From NCBI GenBank assembly GCA_000435335.1, contig FR891338.1:11167-34141 (forward strand): a stretch of 22,975 nucleotides of DNA. The letters are read 5' to 3'. The notes below the pieces were generated by a model. That model was not told the DNA's origin, did not search any database, and worked only from the letters and a program-made list of their open reading frames with translations. Positions 14,594 to 22,553 of the stretch are shown here, piece after piece (within the stretch, counting starts at the first letter, position 1; each line of letters starts with the position of its first letter). The DNA comes from Clostridium sp. CAG:964. Its GTDB lineage: Bacteria; Bacillota; Clostridia; Oscillospirales; Acutalibacteraceae. A program made the position numbers and the translations under genes.

Positions 14594-17521
14594 TTATTCG
14601 TCTTTTCCGCAGCACTTTTTGTACTTCTTGCCGCTGCCGCAAGGGCAAGGGTCGTTTCTGCCTACCTTCTTTTTCTTGCGAACTGTTGTATTTGACGGTT
14701 GGTCTGAGCCGCCGCTGGTTGAGGTTGGTGTAGCCATTTGCTCACGCTTTATGACCGTTTCGGAGCCTTGTGCCCCTTGCTCCTCCTCGGCTATTTCCTT
14801 GTTAAGCTCCTCTACCTGTGTGTTTTCGCCCTTTTTCTCTGCCTCGGCCCTTGCAGCCTGAAGCTCCTTTAGGCGTTCCTCTCTTATTACCTTGGCACGC
14901 TCAATATCGGCAAGCTGTCTTGCCTGAATTTCTGCAATTTTCTTTGGTGCAGACAGGCAAAGCTTAGCGGTATTTTCTCTGATTGACTCTATCATTTGGT
15001 CAAACATATCAAAGCCCTCTAAACGATACTCAACAACAGGATCCTTTTGTCCGTAAGCACGAAGTCTGATGCCCTGCTTTAGGTTATCCATATCGTCAAT
15101 ATGCTGCATCCAGAAGGTATCAACACTCTTCAGAAGATATACACGCTCCATTTCACGCATTGTATCCTCAGGAAGAAGCTTTTCGTTTTCCTCGTAAATT
15201 TCAGCAGCCTTGTTTTGAAGAATTTCAACCAGCTGATTGTTGTCCATATCTGCCAGTTCATCCAAAGTGAAGTTCAGGCAGTCATCGTCAGAGCTCAGCA
15301 GCCAGCCTGTGTAGTAGTCCTTTAGGCTTTCTATATTCCACTGCTCACGCAAAATAGCGTCGTCACAGTACAGCTTTACGGTTTCCTCAATGTTTTCGTT
15401 AATCATCTTAACTACAACATCTCTAATATTTTCACCGTTAAGCACTTGGTCACGCTGAGAGTAGATAATTTCTCTCTGCTTGTTCATAACATCGTCATAC
15501 TGAAGTACATTTTTACGAATAGCAAAGTTTCTGCTTTCTACCTTTTGCTGTGAGCTTTCAATAATACTTGAAAGCATTTTATTTTCAATAGGCATATCGT
15601 CAGGCGTATTAAGCCTGTTCATTACAGCCTCCATACGCTCGCCGCCAAACAGACGCATTAGGTCGTCCTCTGTTGACAAATAGAAGCGGCTCTTACCCGG
15701 GTCGCCCTGACGGCCTGCACGACCACGCAGCTGGTTATCAATACGGCGTGATTCGTGACGCTCTGTGCCTATAATGTACAGTCCGCCTGCCTTGCGTACC
15801 TCGTCTGCCTCGTCCTTTAGCTCGTCCTTGTACTTTTGGTTTAGCTCCTTAAAGGTTTTTCTTGCATTCAGAATAGCCTCGTCGTCTGTTGCACCGTAGC
15901 TTGTAGCCTGAGTAATAAGCTCCTCGTCAAAGCCCTCTTTTCTCATTTCCGACAGTGCCAAAAATTCGGCATTACCGCCCAAAATAATATCGGTACCACG
16001 GCCGGCCATATTTGTTGCAATTGTTACAGCACCCTTTTTACCTGCCTGTGCAACAATTTCTGCTTCCTTTTCGTGCTGCTTTGCGTTTAGTACGTTGTGT
16101 TGTATGCCACGCTTTTTAAGCATTTTGCTGAGCACTTCTGACTTTTCAATGGAAATAGTACCAACCAAAACAGGCTGACCTTTTTCGTGACACTGAATTA
16201 TATCTTCAATTACGGCATTAAACTTGCCCTGCTCGTTTTTGAAAATCAAATCCGGCTCGTCTATTCTCTGTACAGGACGGTTTGTAGGAATTTCGATAAT
16301 ATCCAACTCGTAAATCTCGCCAAACTCCTCTTCCTCTGTCATAGCTGTACCTGTCATACCGGAAAGCTTTTTGTACAAGCGGAAATAGTTCTGGAAAGTA
16401 ATGGTTGCAAGGGTTTTGCTTTCGTTTGCAATCTTAACACCCTCTTTAGCCTCTATAGCCTGGTGCAAGCCCTCGTTATATCTACGGCCGTACATAAGTC
16501 TGCCGGTAAATTCATCAACAATTATTACCTCGCCGTCTTTTACAACATAGTCAATATCACGGCGCATTGTACCGTATGCCTTTATCGCTTGGTTTACATG
16601 GTGCTGAATAGTCAGGTTGTCCGGGTCTGTAAGGTTGTCAATATTAAAGAAAGCCTCTGCCTTTTTTACGCCTGCCTGTGTAAGCGTAGCTGTTTTTGCT
16701 TTTTCGTCAACAATATAGTCAATGCCCTCTGACTTGTAATATTCTTCGTTATCCTCTTTGGCGTCAACCTCGGCGAACTTTTCGCACTTTAGTGTACGGG
16801 CAAATTTGTCTGCTTTTTCGTACAGGTCTGTTGACTTATCGCCCTGTCCTGAAATAATAAGAGGTGTTCTTGCTTCATCAATAAGAATGGAGTCAACCTC
16901 GTCCACAATGGCAAATGCGTGGCCACGCTGAACCTTTCTCTCCTTGTACACTACCATATTATCTCTTAGATAGTCAAAGCCAAGCTCGTTATTTGTACCG
17001 TATGTAATGTCGGCGTTGTAGGCCTTTTTTCTTTCATCACTGTCTATATCGTGAGTAACCAAGCCTACAGACAAACCAAGGTAGTTGTATAGCTTGCCCA
17101 TCCACTCGGAGTCACGCTTAGCCAAATAATCGTTTACTGTTACAATATGAACGCCGTTGCCTGTAAGACCGTTTAAGTATGCCGGTAGGGTAGCAACAAG
17201 GGTTTTACCTTCACCTGTACGCATTTCTGCAATTCGTCCCTGATGAAGAACTATACCGCCTATAACCTGTACAGGATAATGACGCATACCTAAAACTCTG
17301 TCTGAGGCCTCACGACATACTGCAAAAGCGTCCGGTAGAATATCGTCGGTGGTTTCACCGTTTGCCAGTCTTTCTTTTAAGACATTTGTTTGGTCTTTAA
17401 GCTCTTCTTCTGTCATAGCCTTGTATTTGTCCTCAAGCTCAAGCACCTGATTCATAATAGGCTTTACTCTTTTAAGCTCTTTTTTGCTGTAATTACCAAA
17501 TAATGATTTAAAAAAACTCAT
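14594..17521 (-). CDS. secA: Preprotein translocase ATPase SecA
   Basis: 975 aa, somewhat longer than typical SecA (about 840-930). This is the essential motor that pushes unfolded preproteins through SecYEG. Walker A is MRTGEGKT (100-107), the DEAD-type Walker B is IVDEVDSILIDEARTP (205-220), and the second motor domain shows TNMAGRGTDI and LRGRAGRQGDPG. The C-terminus carries a zinc-binding SEC-C motif, DPCPCGSGKKYKKCCG, after a charged helix-forming linker (about 880-950). The start has TAGGAGG 7 nt upstream. It is monocistronic: its own promoter lies upstream and two terminators follow. Nothing suggests the accessory SecA2, since the full C-terminal linker and metal site are present. Confidence 0.98.
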   Translation of the reverse strand: MSFFKSLFGNYSKKELKRVKPIMNQVLELEDKYKAMTEEELKDQTNVLKERLANGETTDDILPDAFAVCREASDRVLGMRHYPVQVIGGIVLHQGRIAEMRTGEGKTLVATLPAYLNGLTGNGVHIVTVNDYLAKRDSEWMGKLYNYLGLSVGLVTHDIDSDERKKAYNADITYGTNNELGFDYLRDNMVVYKERKVQRGHAFAIVDEVDSILIDEARTPLIISGQGDKSTDLYEKADKFARTLKCEKFAEVDAKEDNEEYYKSEGIDYIVDEKAKTATLTQAGVKKAEAFFNIDNLTDPDNLTIQHHVNQAIKAYGTMRRDIDYVVKDGEVIIVDEFTGRLMYGRRYNEGLHQAIEAKEGVKIANESKTLATITFQNYFRLYKKLSGMTGTAMTEEEEFGEIYELDIIEIPTNRPVQRIDEPDLIFKNEQGKFNAVIEDIIQCHEKGQPVLVGTISIEKSEVLSKMLKKRGIQHNVLNAKQHEKEAEIVAQAGKKGAVTIATNMAGRGTDIILGGNAEFLALSEMRKEGFDEELITQATSYGATDDEAILNARKTFKELNQKYKDELKDEADEVRKAGGLYIIGTERHESRRIDNQLRGRAGRQGDPGKSRFYLSTEDDLMRLFGGERMEAVMNRLNTPDDMPIENKMLSSIIESSQQKVESRNFAIRKNVLQYDDVMNKQREIIYSQRDQVLNGENIRDVVVKMINENIEETVKLYCDDAILREQWNIESLKDYYTGWLLSSDDDCLNFTLDELADMDNNQLVEILQNKAAEIYEENEKLLPEDTMREMERVYLLKSVDTFWMQHIDDMDNLKQGIRLRAYGQKDPVVEYRLEGFDMFDQMIESIRENTAKLCLSAPKKIAEIQARQLADIERAKVIREERLKELQAARAEAEKKGENTQVEELNKEIAEEEQGAQGSETVIKREQMATPTSTSGGSDQPSNTTVRKKKKVGRNDPCPCGSGKKYKKCCGKDE

Positions 17522-17614
17522 TAGTAATCCTCCTAAACTGTAACCTTCTTCTTTATTCTATAAACAAATCGTTTTTAATAAACTTGCCATTGCATAAAGT
17601 TTGTAATCTAGGAT

Positions 17615-17623
17615 ATTATAACA
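17615..17623 (-). promoter_or_regulatory. Extended -10 promoter of secA
   Basis: On the minus strand TGTTATAAT reads as TG-N-TATAAT (TATAAT at 17620-17615). No good -35 lies at 16-18 nt. The predicted start near 17608 gives a leader of about 87 nt. Confidence 0.5.
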
Positions 17624-17727
17624 CAACCGTTTCAAAAAATCACTAATAATTTATTAATTTATTTCGAAACAGATAAATATTCTTATATTTATTAAAGGCA
17701 AATCTATTTTTTAATACTCTTTAGCTT

Positions 17728-17757
17728 TTGCAAGGTTTTTTAGAATTAATTAATAAT
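17728..17757 (+). promoter_or_regulatory. Candidate tspO promoter
   Basis: TTGCAA (17728-17733), an 18-nt spacer and AATAAT (17752-17757). The surrounding DNA is very AT-rich, and other -10-like words occur just downstream, so the exact start is uncertain. Confidence 0.35.
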
Positions 17758-17783
17758 TAAGTAAGATATGTATATATATTATC

Positions 17784-17812
17784 CTCCTAAGCATATTCAT
17801 TATCTTAGGGAG
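17784..17812 (+). promoter_or_regulatory. Leader hairpin covering the tspO ribosome site
   Basis: CTCCTAAG (17784-17791) pairs with CTTAGGGAG (17804-17812), 8 bp with one bulged G. The second arm contains the tspO Shine-Dalgarno AGGGAG. If formed, it would hide the ribosome site 9 nt before the ATG. Confidence 0.45.
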
Positions 17813-17821
17813 TGGTGTGTT

Positions 17822-18292
17822 ATGAATAAAAACGGTACTAAAAAGCTAACTGCAAGTATAGCTATAGGCTTAGGCACAGGTCTGTTTTCTGTACTGCTTA
17901 CCCTGGGAAATTTCAAAGCCTATTCTGCACTGCTACAGCCGCCGTTGGCACCGCCGGGGTGGCTTTTCCCTGTAGTATGGACAATACTGTACATATTAAT
18001 GGGTGTGTCTGCATATTTAGTTTATGAATGTGACACCGAAGAAAAATACATAGGTCTTGCGGTTTATGTCCTGCAGTTGATTTTTAATTTTTTGTGGCTC
18101 ATAATTTTCTTTAACATAAGAAATTTACTTTTTGCCTTTGTATGGCTTGTTTTTCTGTGGATATTGGTTTTGGCTATGACCATAAGCTTTTACAAGGTTA
18201 ATAAAACCGCCGGACTTTTGCAGATTCCTTATTTGCTGTGGGTAACCTTTGCCGGTTATTTAAACATAGCGTTGTATATTTTAAACAAATAA
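17822..18292 (+). CDS. tspO: TspO/MBR family (tryptophan-rich sensory) membrane protein
   Basis: 156 aa from the ATG at 17822, the family's normal size. Five membrane segments can be seen (about 10-27, 48-67, 77-97, 102-122, 131-153). Family motifs are PPLAPPGWLFPVVWTILYILMG, QLIFNFLWLIIFF and the C-terminal LLWVTFAGYLN. TspO proteins bind tetrapyrroles and have been linked to porphyrin handling and stress; the role in clostridia is unsettled. I chose this start over the ATG 18 codons upstream because AGGGAG is well placed here, the extra residues are hydrophilic and unlike the family, and the upstream stretch would contain the leader hairpin. It is a single gene, convergent with glgB, with a strong terminator after it. 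Confidence 0.92.
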   Translation: MNKNGTKKLTASIAIGLGTGLFSVLLTLGNFKAYSALLQPPLAPPGWLFPVVWTILYILMGVSAYLVYECDTEEKYIGLAVYVLQLIFNFLWLIIFFNIRNLLFAFVWLVFLWILVLAMTISFYKVNKTAGLLQIPYLLWVTFAGYLNIALYILNK

Positions 18293-18294
18293 AC

Positions 18295-18339
18295 ATCCGC
18301 CACGCTTACATATTGCTTTAGCGTGGCGGATATTTTTTA
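18295..18339 (+). terminator. Terminator of tspO
   Basis: A perfect 11-bp stem, ATCCGCCACGC (18295-18305) with GCGTGGCGGAT (18321-18331), a 15-nt loop, then ATTTTTT. It lies between the convergent ends of tspO and glgB. The minus strand continues GTTTATTT, so it may also end glgB. Confidence 0.88.
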
Positions 18340-18340
18340 G

Positions 18341-21022
18341 TTACTTAGATTTTGTATCGGTCTTTTTACCGGAGTCGGTTTTTGACTTTGTCTGTGATTT
18401 TTTTACAGCTTTCAAAAGCTTAGTATTCTTCTCTCTTTTAGCCTCCATAGCTGCTTTCTCGTCTTGGACAGTCTTTGGCGCAGAAACAGTGTCAGAAGCT
18501 TTCTTAGCTGCAGGCAGTTCCTTTTCAGCCGCAGTCACTTTAGGACTGCTTACCTCCTTGGCGGCTGTTACGGTTTTTTCAGTATCAGCCTTTGGGGCAG
18601 ACGTTTTATCCACAGAGCTTTCCGTTTTCTTTTCTACAGTTTTCACTACAGGCTGCGGAGTGGCAGTTTTCTTTTCTGCCTTTTCCTTTTCAGCTTTTTC
18701 TTTCTCTGCCTTTTCCTTTTCGGCTTTTTCTCTTTCAGCCTTTTCCTTTTCGGCTTTTTCTTTTTCAGCCTTCTCTTTTTCGGCCTTTTCCTTTGCCTTT
18801 TGCACCTCTGGGTCAACATAGTCGAACTCAAACACGCTTACGCTTAGAGGCGGAATAGAATATCTTACACAGTATGGCATATTGTCGCACTCTTCCTCCT
18901 GAGGAATAAGTGTTTCTTTAACATAGCTGCCTGTACCGCCGTATTTCTTATCATCACTGTTAAGAACAAGCTTATACTCCACATTACACGGCACTCCGAT
19001 TAAAAAGTTTTCGTGAGGAACAGGTACAAAGTTGCAGATAAACATAAGATACTTCTCGCCGGGAGTTTTAGGCTTACGAATAAAGCTAACCTCACTGTGG
19101 CTCCAGTCGTCACAGTTAATCCACTGAAAGCCGTCATATGTAAAGTCCTGCTCATACAAGGCCGGATATTTTTTATAAATTGTCAGCAAATCCCTTACAA
19201 AGTTTTGCAGCATTCTGTTATTGTCTACCTGGTCAATCAAGAACCAGTCAAGCTCCTTGTTGGAATTCCACTCGTCATACTGTGCAAAGTCTTGTCCCAT
19301 AAACAGCAGCTTTTTGCCCGGGTGTCCAAACATAAAGCCGTATGCAGCTTTTAGATTTGCAAACTTCTGCCAGTCGTCACCCGGCATTTTGTTTATCATA
19401 GAGCATTTTCCGTATACAACCTCATCATGAGAAAGCACAAGAATAAACTTCTCCGATGTTGCATACACCATACTAAAGGTTAGCTCGTTGTGGTCGTGAC
19501 ATCTATAAATAGGGTCTGTAGACATATATTTTAGGAAGTCGTTCATCCAGCCCATATTCCATTTAAAGGTAAAGCCCAAACCGTCGTCCTCTGTTTTTGC
19601 TGTAACTCCAGGGAATGAGGTTGATTCCTCTGCCATAATAGCAGAGCCGGGGTTACGCTTAGAATTAACAGAGTTCAAGTGCTTTAGGAACTGAATAGCC
19701 TCCAGGTTTTCTCTGCCGCCATAAATATTAGGCAGCCACTGACCATCCTGCTTGCCGTAGTCCAGGTAAAGCATAGAAGCCACTGCGTCAACACGAAGTC
19801 CGTCAATATGGAATTTTTCAATCCAGAACAACGCACTGCCTATTAGGAAGTTGCAAACCTCGGTTTTTCCGTAGTTAAAAATATATGTACCCCAGTCAGG
19901 ATGCTCACCACGGCGGGAATCCGGATGTTCATACAGCGGTGTGCCGTCAAACCTTGCAAGTCCGTGTGCGTCCTTAGGGAAGTGTGCAGGCACCCAGTCT
20001 AAAATAACGCTTATGCCTTGGTTATGCATATAGTCAACAAAATACTGGAAATCCTCCGGCGAACCGAAACGGGAGGTTGGCGCATAGTAACCTGTAACCT
20101 GATAACCCCAAGAGCCGTCAAAAGGATGCTCCGATATACCCATTAGCTCAATGTGGGTATAGCCCATTTGCCTTACATACTCGGCAAGCTGCGGTGCAAG
20201 CTCACGGTATGTAAGGAATTCGTCCTTGTTTTCACCCTTTTTTCTCCAAGAGCCAAGGTGAACCTCATATATTGCCACAGGCTGAGAATCAATGTCTGTA
20301 TTTTTTCTCTTTTCCAGCCACTTCTCGTCTGTCCACTTATACTTAGTAACGTCGGTAACAATAGAGGCTGTGTCAGGACGCTTCTGCTGATAATTACCAA
20401 ACGGGTCGGTTTTCATCATTAGTGCGCCCCAAGATGTTTTTATTTCGTACTTATAAAGAGCGCCCTCTGTTATACCCGGTATAAACAGCTCAAATATACC
20501 AACATCATAAACCTTATTCATTTGATGTATTCTGCCGTCCCACTGGTTAAAGTCGCCCACAACGCTTACTCTTGCCGCATTAGGTGCCCATACGGTAAAC
20601 AGCGTACCTGTTATGCCGTCTATGGTTTTTATGTGTGCACCAAGCACCTCCGACACATTGTATAGTGTACCGCTGCCAAACAGATACGCCTCCTCCGAGG
20701 TTGTTTGCACAGGAAATCTGTAGCAGTCCTCTGTTGTGTAGGGCTGTCCCTCATAAGGGGTAATCTCTAAGTAGTAAGGCGTGGTAGAATCGCAGCCCAG
20801 ATATGCTACAAACAAACCTGCCTCGTCAATTTTTTCCGCCTGAAATTTATGGCTGCTGCGTTTTTCAATTACCGCTACCTCTGCCGCACGCGGGTTATAA
20901 ACCGTAACAACAAAACCCCTGTCAGTTAAATGTGCCCCTAAAATTCCGCCGGGGTAAACAGAATCTCCGTTAATTACATTTATCATATACTCGTAATTAA
21001 ACAAGCCCTTAATATCCTCCAT
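18341..21022 (-). CDS. glgB: 1,4-alpha-glucan branching enzyme with C-terminal Lys/Glu/Ala repeat tail
   Basis: 893 aa. The normal enzyme ends near residue 738, and a 155-aa tail follows. It cuts alpha-1,4 glucan and rejoins it as alpha-1,6 branches in glycogen. Residues about 130-215 are the CBM48 domain (FTVWAPNAARVSVVGDFNQWDG). The GH13 barrel shows DWVPAHFPKD, nucleophile Asp412 in GLRVDAVASM, acid/base Glu465 in AEEST, and SHDEV with Asp533. The C-terminal beta domain ends in SVFEFDYVDPEV. The tail is KAEKE repeats (about 742-784), then Lys/Thr/Ser/Ala-rich sequence to the end, strongly basic overall. AAGGAGGT lies 5 nt before the ATG. No other glycogen gene is adjacent, so this is a stand-alone glgB. 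Confidence 0.93.
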   Translation of the reverse strand: MEDIKGLFNYEYMINVINGDSVYPGGILGAHLTDRGFVVTVYNPRAAEVAVIEKRSSHKFQAEKIDEAGLFVAYLGCDSTTPYYLEITPYEGQPYTTEDCYRFPVQTTSEEAYLFGSGTLYNVSEVLGAHIKTIDGITGTLFTVWAPNAARVSVVGDFNQWDGRIHQMNKVYDVGIFELFIPGITEGALYKYEIKTSWGALMMKTDPFGNYQQKRPDTASIVTDVTKYKWTDEKWLEKRKNTDIDSQPVAIYEVHLGSWRKKGENKDEFLTYRELAPQLAEYVRQMGYTHIELMGISEHPFDGSWGYQVTGYYAPTSRFGSPEDFQYFVDYMHNQGISVILDWVPAHFPKDAHGLARFDGTPLYEHPDSRRGEHPDWGTYIFNYGKTEVCNFLIGSALFWIEKFHIDGLRVDAVASMLYLDYGKQDGQWLPNIYGGRENLEAIQFLKHLNSVNSKRNPGSAIMAEESTSFPGVTAKTEDDGLGFTFKWNMGWMNDFLKYMSTDPIYRCHDHNELTFSMVYATSEKFILVLSHDEVVYGKCSMINKMPGDDWQKFANLKAAYGFMFGHPGKKLLFMGQDFAQYDEWNSNKELDWFLIDQVDNNRMLQNFVRDLLTIYKKYPALYEQDFTYDGFQWINCDDWSHSEVSFIRKPKTPGEKYLMFICNFVPVPHENFLIGVPCNVEYKLVLNSDDKKYGGTGSYVKETLIPQEEECDNMPYCVRYSIPPLSVSVFEFDYVDPEVQKAKEKAEKEKAEKEKAEKEKAEREKAEKEKAEKEKAEKEKAEKKTATPQPVVKTVEKKTESSVDKTSAPKADTEKTVTAAKEVSSPKVTAAEKELPAAKKASDTVSAPKTVQDEKAAMEAKREKNTKLLKAVKKSQTKSKTDSGKKTDTKSK
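18679..18797. repeat. 15-bp tandem repeat (30-bp higher order) encoding the GlgB KAEKE tail
   Basis: About eight 15-bp units lie in a row, alternating close to GCCTTTTCCTTTTCG and GCTTTTTCTTTTTCA on the plus strand, so the array also has a 30-bp period. Each unit encodes Lys-Ala-Glu-Lys-Glu on the minus strand, and one unit has Arg. The differences between units are mostly silent, so the repeat has aged under protein-level selection or spread by unequal exchange. Confidence 0.9.
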
Positions 21023-21040
21023 TGTGACCTCCTTGCATAT

Positions 21041-21062
21041 ACGGTATTACCGTTATATAACG
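21041..21062. promoter_or_regulatory. Overlapping palindromes in the glgB leader
   Basis: ACGGTATTACCGT (21041-21053, 6-bp arms around one T) overlaps CGTTATATAACG (21051-21062, a perfect 12-bp palindrome). Both lie between the predicted start and the ribosome site, about 20-40 nt before the ATG. It may be an operator or an RNA hairpin; no regulator is identified. Confidence 0.4.
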
Positions 21063-21104
21063 CTAAAAGCATTATTTAATGTTTAAATAAATTAATATGT
21101 TTTA

Positions 21105-21133
21105 ATTATATATTACTTTATAAAAAAATTCAA
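21105..21133 (-). promoter_or_regulatory. Promoter of glgB
   Basis: On the minus strand TTGAAT (21133-21128), a 17-nt spacer and TATAAT (21110-21105). The predicted start near 21098 gives a leader of about 76 nt. The gap between glgB and marR (21023-21265) holds this promoter, the palindromes above and otherwise only AT-rich DNA. Confidence 0.6.
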
Positions 21134-21265
21134 TATTCGCCGGAAAAAATTTTGTATATAATTACCACCTGATTTTCTCGTAATTATTACAGTCCTTTTC
21201 CCTGCTGCTCATAAATATACATAATTCAGTTTAATTTTTTCGTTATTTATTACAGCTTAATGTCG

Positions 21266-21778
21266 CTATTTATCTAAATCCAAAGCACTGCCGCCATAAT
21301 CGTCAAACATTCTACAGGTATGCTCCTTGTTGTACAAAAGCACAGACAGGTTATTCATCATTTTTTCTATAATGCTTATGGAATTGTCAACCTCTTGGTC
21401 TGTTATGCCGTCAAAAACCTGCTCAATAAAAGCCTGCCGCCTTTTGCCGAATATTTCCTTATCCCTTCTGTATTTATCGGTAAAGCACACCCTGCGCTTA
21501 CGCCTGTCCTCTGCGTCGTACTCCAAGGTAAGGTACCCCTTTTCTGTCAGCTTAACAACCATTTGCTTAATATTTTGGTGAGAGCTTCCTATTTTGCCCG
21601 CCAAATCATTAAGGGTTGGCGGCTCGCTTTTAAAATAATCCTCCATAACCCACAGCAAATACTCCTGCTTTAGAGAAATTGAGTTATAGTACTTCTCACC
21701 AATAGCCTGATACTGGTTGCTGACTCTGCAAATAGTTGAAAACAGCTCTGTTTGCTGTCTGATTTTGTCCCGAGACAC
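21266..21778 (-). CDS. MarR family transcriptional regulator
   Basis: 170 aa, the usual size. The winged helix-turn-helix spans about residues 35-105: TLNDLAGKIGSSHQNIKQMVVKL is the DNA-reading part, and YLTLEYDAEDRRKRRVCFTDK is the wing with the family D-x-R-x-x-R-V pattern. The flanking helices should form the dimer. I chose GTG because GGAGG lies 7 nt before it; the ATG just upstream is out of frame. The gene is a single unit with its own promoter, overlapped by a long palindrome, so negative autoregulation is likely. The C-terminus is slightly extended (CRMFDDYGGSALDLDK). The effector and other targets are unknown. Confidence 0.9.
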   Translation of the reverse strand: MSRDKIRQQTELFSTICRVSNQYQAIGEKYYNSISLKQEYLLWVMEDYFKSEPPTLNDLAGKIGSSHQNIKQMVVKLTEKGYLTLEYDAEDRRKRRVCFTDKYRRDKEIFGKRRQAFIEQVFDGITDQEVDNSISIIEKMMNNLSVLLYNKEHTCRMFDDYGGSALDLDK

Positions 21779-21799
21779 TGCATCGCCTCCGTAAGCTTA

Positions 21800-21825
21800 A
21801 TAATATGTAACACATTACATATTAT
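21800..21825. promoter_or_regulatory. Palindromic operator over the marR promoter
   Basis: Arms ATAATATGTAA (21800-21810) and TTACATATTAT (21815-21825) are perfect 11-bp inverted repeats around CACA. They cover the -10 and start of the promoter, the expected place for a MarR autorepressor site. Confidence 0.7.
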
Positions 21826-21849
21826 ATTGCCAAAGCCCCCAAAAGTCAA
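21821..21849 (-). promoter_or_regulatory. Promoter of the marR gene
   Basis: On the minus strand TTGACT (21849-21844), a 17-nt spacer and TATAAT (21826-21821). The predicted start near 21814 is inside the palindrome. The rest of the gap to ybaK (21850-21971) shows only AT-rich DNA with weak pairing. Confidence 0.7.
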
Positions 21850-21971
21850 TGTGTTATAGCCACAGATTATTATTTATTCTTTAGTTAATATAACCAATGC
21901 TGTATTTTAACGCAGCCGGCATTTTAAAGCTAAAGCGTAAAATTTTAAAAAATAAAACATTTCAAAAGGGA

Positions 21972-22451
21972 TTACTCTGCAATATCCTTACTTTCCACAG
22001 GGCATACCCTGACTAAATCCGCAAGGCTTAGCTCAACCTGATAGCCAACCTTGCCGGCACTGAATATTACGGTGTCAAACTGACCGGCTGTACTGTGAAT
22101 TGTGGTTACAAACTGCTTTTTCATACCAATAGGCGAACAGCCGCCGTGAACATAGCCTGACACCTTTAGCAAATCCTTTTGCGGAATCATTTGTACAGAC
22201 TTCTCCCCTACAGCCAAGGCCGCCTTTTTTAAGCTAAGCTCTTTATTTACCGGCACCATAAAAACATAATAGTCTTTTGTTTTACTGCCCTGTGTAACAA
22301 GGGTTTTAAACACTCTGTCAGGGTTTTCACCAAGTATTTTAGCTATATCGTTACCGTTTGTACAGCCTGTTTTGCTGTAGTCGTAATGCTTGTAGCTTAT
22401 TTTTTCCTTATCCAGTATTCTCATAACATTTGTTTTTACATCCTTAGCCAT
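21972..22451 (-). CDS. ybaK: YbaK/EbsC-family aminoacyl-tRNA editing protein (Cys-tRNA(Pro)/Cys-tRNA(Cys) deacylase)
   Basis: 159 aa from the ATG at 22451, the family's normal size. YbaK removes cysteine wrongly loaded on tRNA(Pro). Visible motifs are the substrate-binding Lys in RVFKTLV, VFMVPVNKELSLKKAA, and the loop GYVHGGCSPIGMKK with the conserved GGxSPxG pattern (a Cys takes the variable place). The C-terminal VELSLADLVRV is also typical. The ribosome site AAGGGAG is 10 nt from this ATG. A TTG 7 codons upstream overlaps it and an ATG 4 codons upstream is too close, so both were rejected. The gene has its own promoter and no operon partner. Confidence 0.9.
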   Translation of the reverse strand: MAKDVKTNVMRILDKEKISYKHYDYSKTGCTNGNDIAKILGENPDRVFKTLVTQGSKTKDYYVFMVPVNKELSLKKAALAVGEKSVQMIPQKDLLKVSGYVHGGCSPIGMKKQFVTTIHSTAGQFDTVIFSAGKVGYQVELSLADLVRVCPVESKDIAE

Positions 22452-22468
22452 AGCAGTCATACTCCCTT

Positions 22469-22484
22469 GCAATTTACATATTGC
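22469..22484. promoter_or_regulatory. Small inverted repeat at the start of the ybaK transcript
   Basis: GCAAT-TTACAT-ATTGC lies just after the predicted start. Its centre continues as TTACATATT, nine bases identical to one arm of the marR palindrome. It could be a half site for that regulator, but one half alone is weak evidence. Confidence 0.3.
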
Positions 22485-22493
22485 TCAATAAAA

Positions 22494-22522
22494 ATTATAA
22501 AACATATTGCACAGTATTTCAA
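22494..22522 (-). promoter_or_regulatory. Promoter of ybaK
   Basis: On the minus strand TTGAAA (22522-22517), a 17-nt spacer and TATAAT (22499-22494). The predicted start is near 22487. The -35 forms part of the inverted repeat at 22517-22546. Confidence 0.65.
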
Positions 22523-22546
22523 CAGCAGCTGTATGCACTGTTGAAA
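22517..22546. repeat. 9-bp inverted repeat overlapping the ybaK -35
   Basis: TTTCAACAG (22517-22525) and CTGTTGAAA (22538-22546) are perfect inverted copies 12 nt apart. One arm is the ybaK -35. It may be an operator, or a second hairpin after the pyruvate kinase gene. Confidence 0.55.
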
Positions 22547-22553
22547 ATTTTAC

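Noticed and set aside
18464..18858. Several plus-strand open frames rich in Phe, Ser and Leu
   Set aside because: They are the antisense of the glgB Lys/Glu/Ala repeat tail. Low-complexity repeats keep several frames open; there are no starts with ribosome sites.
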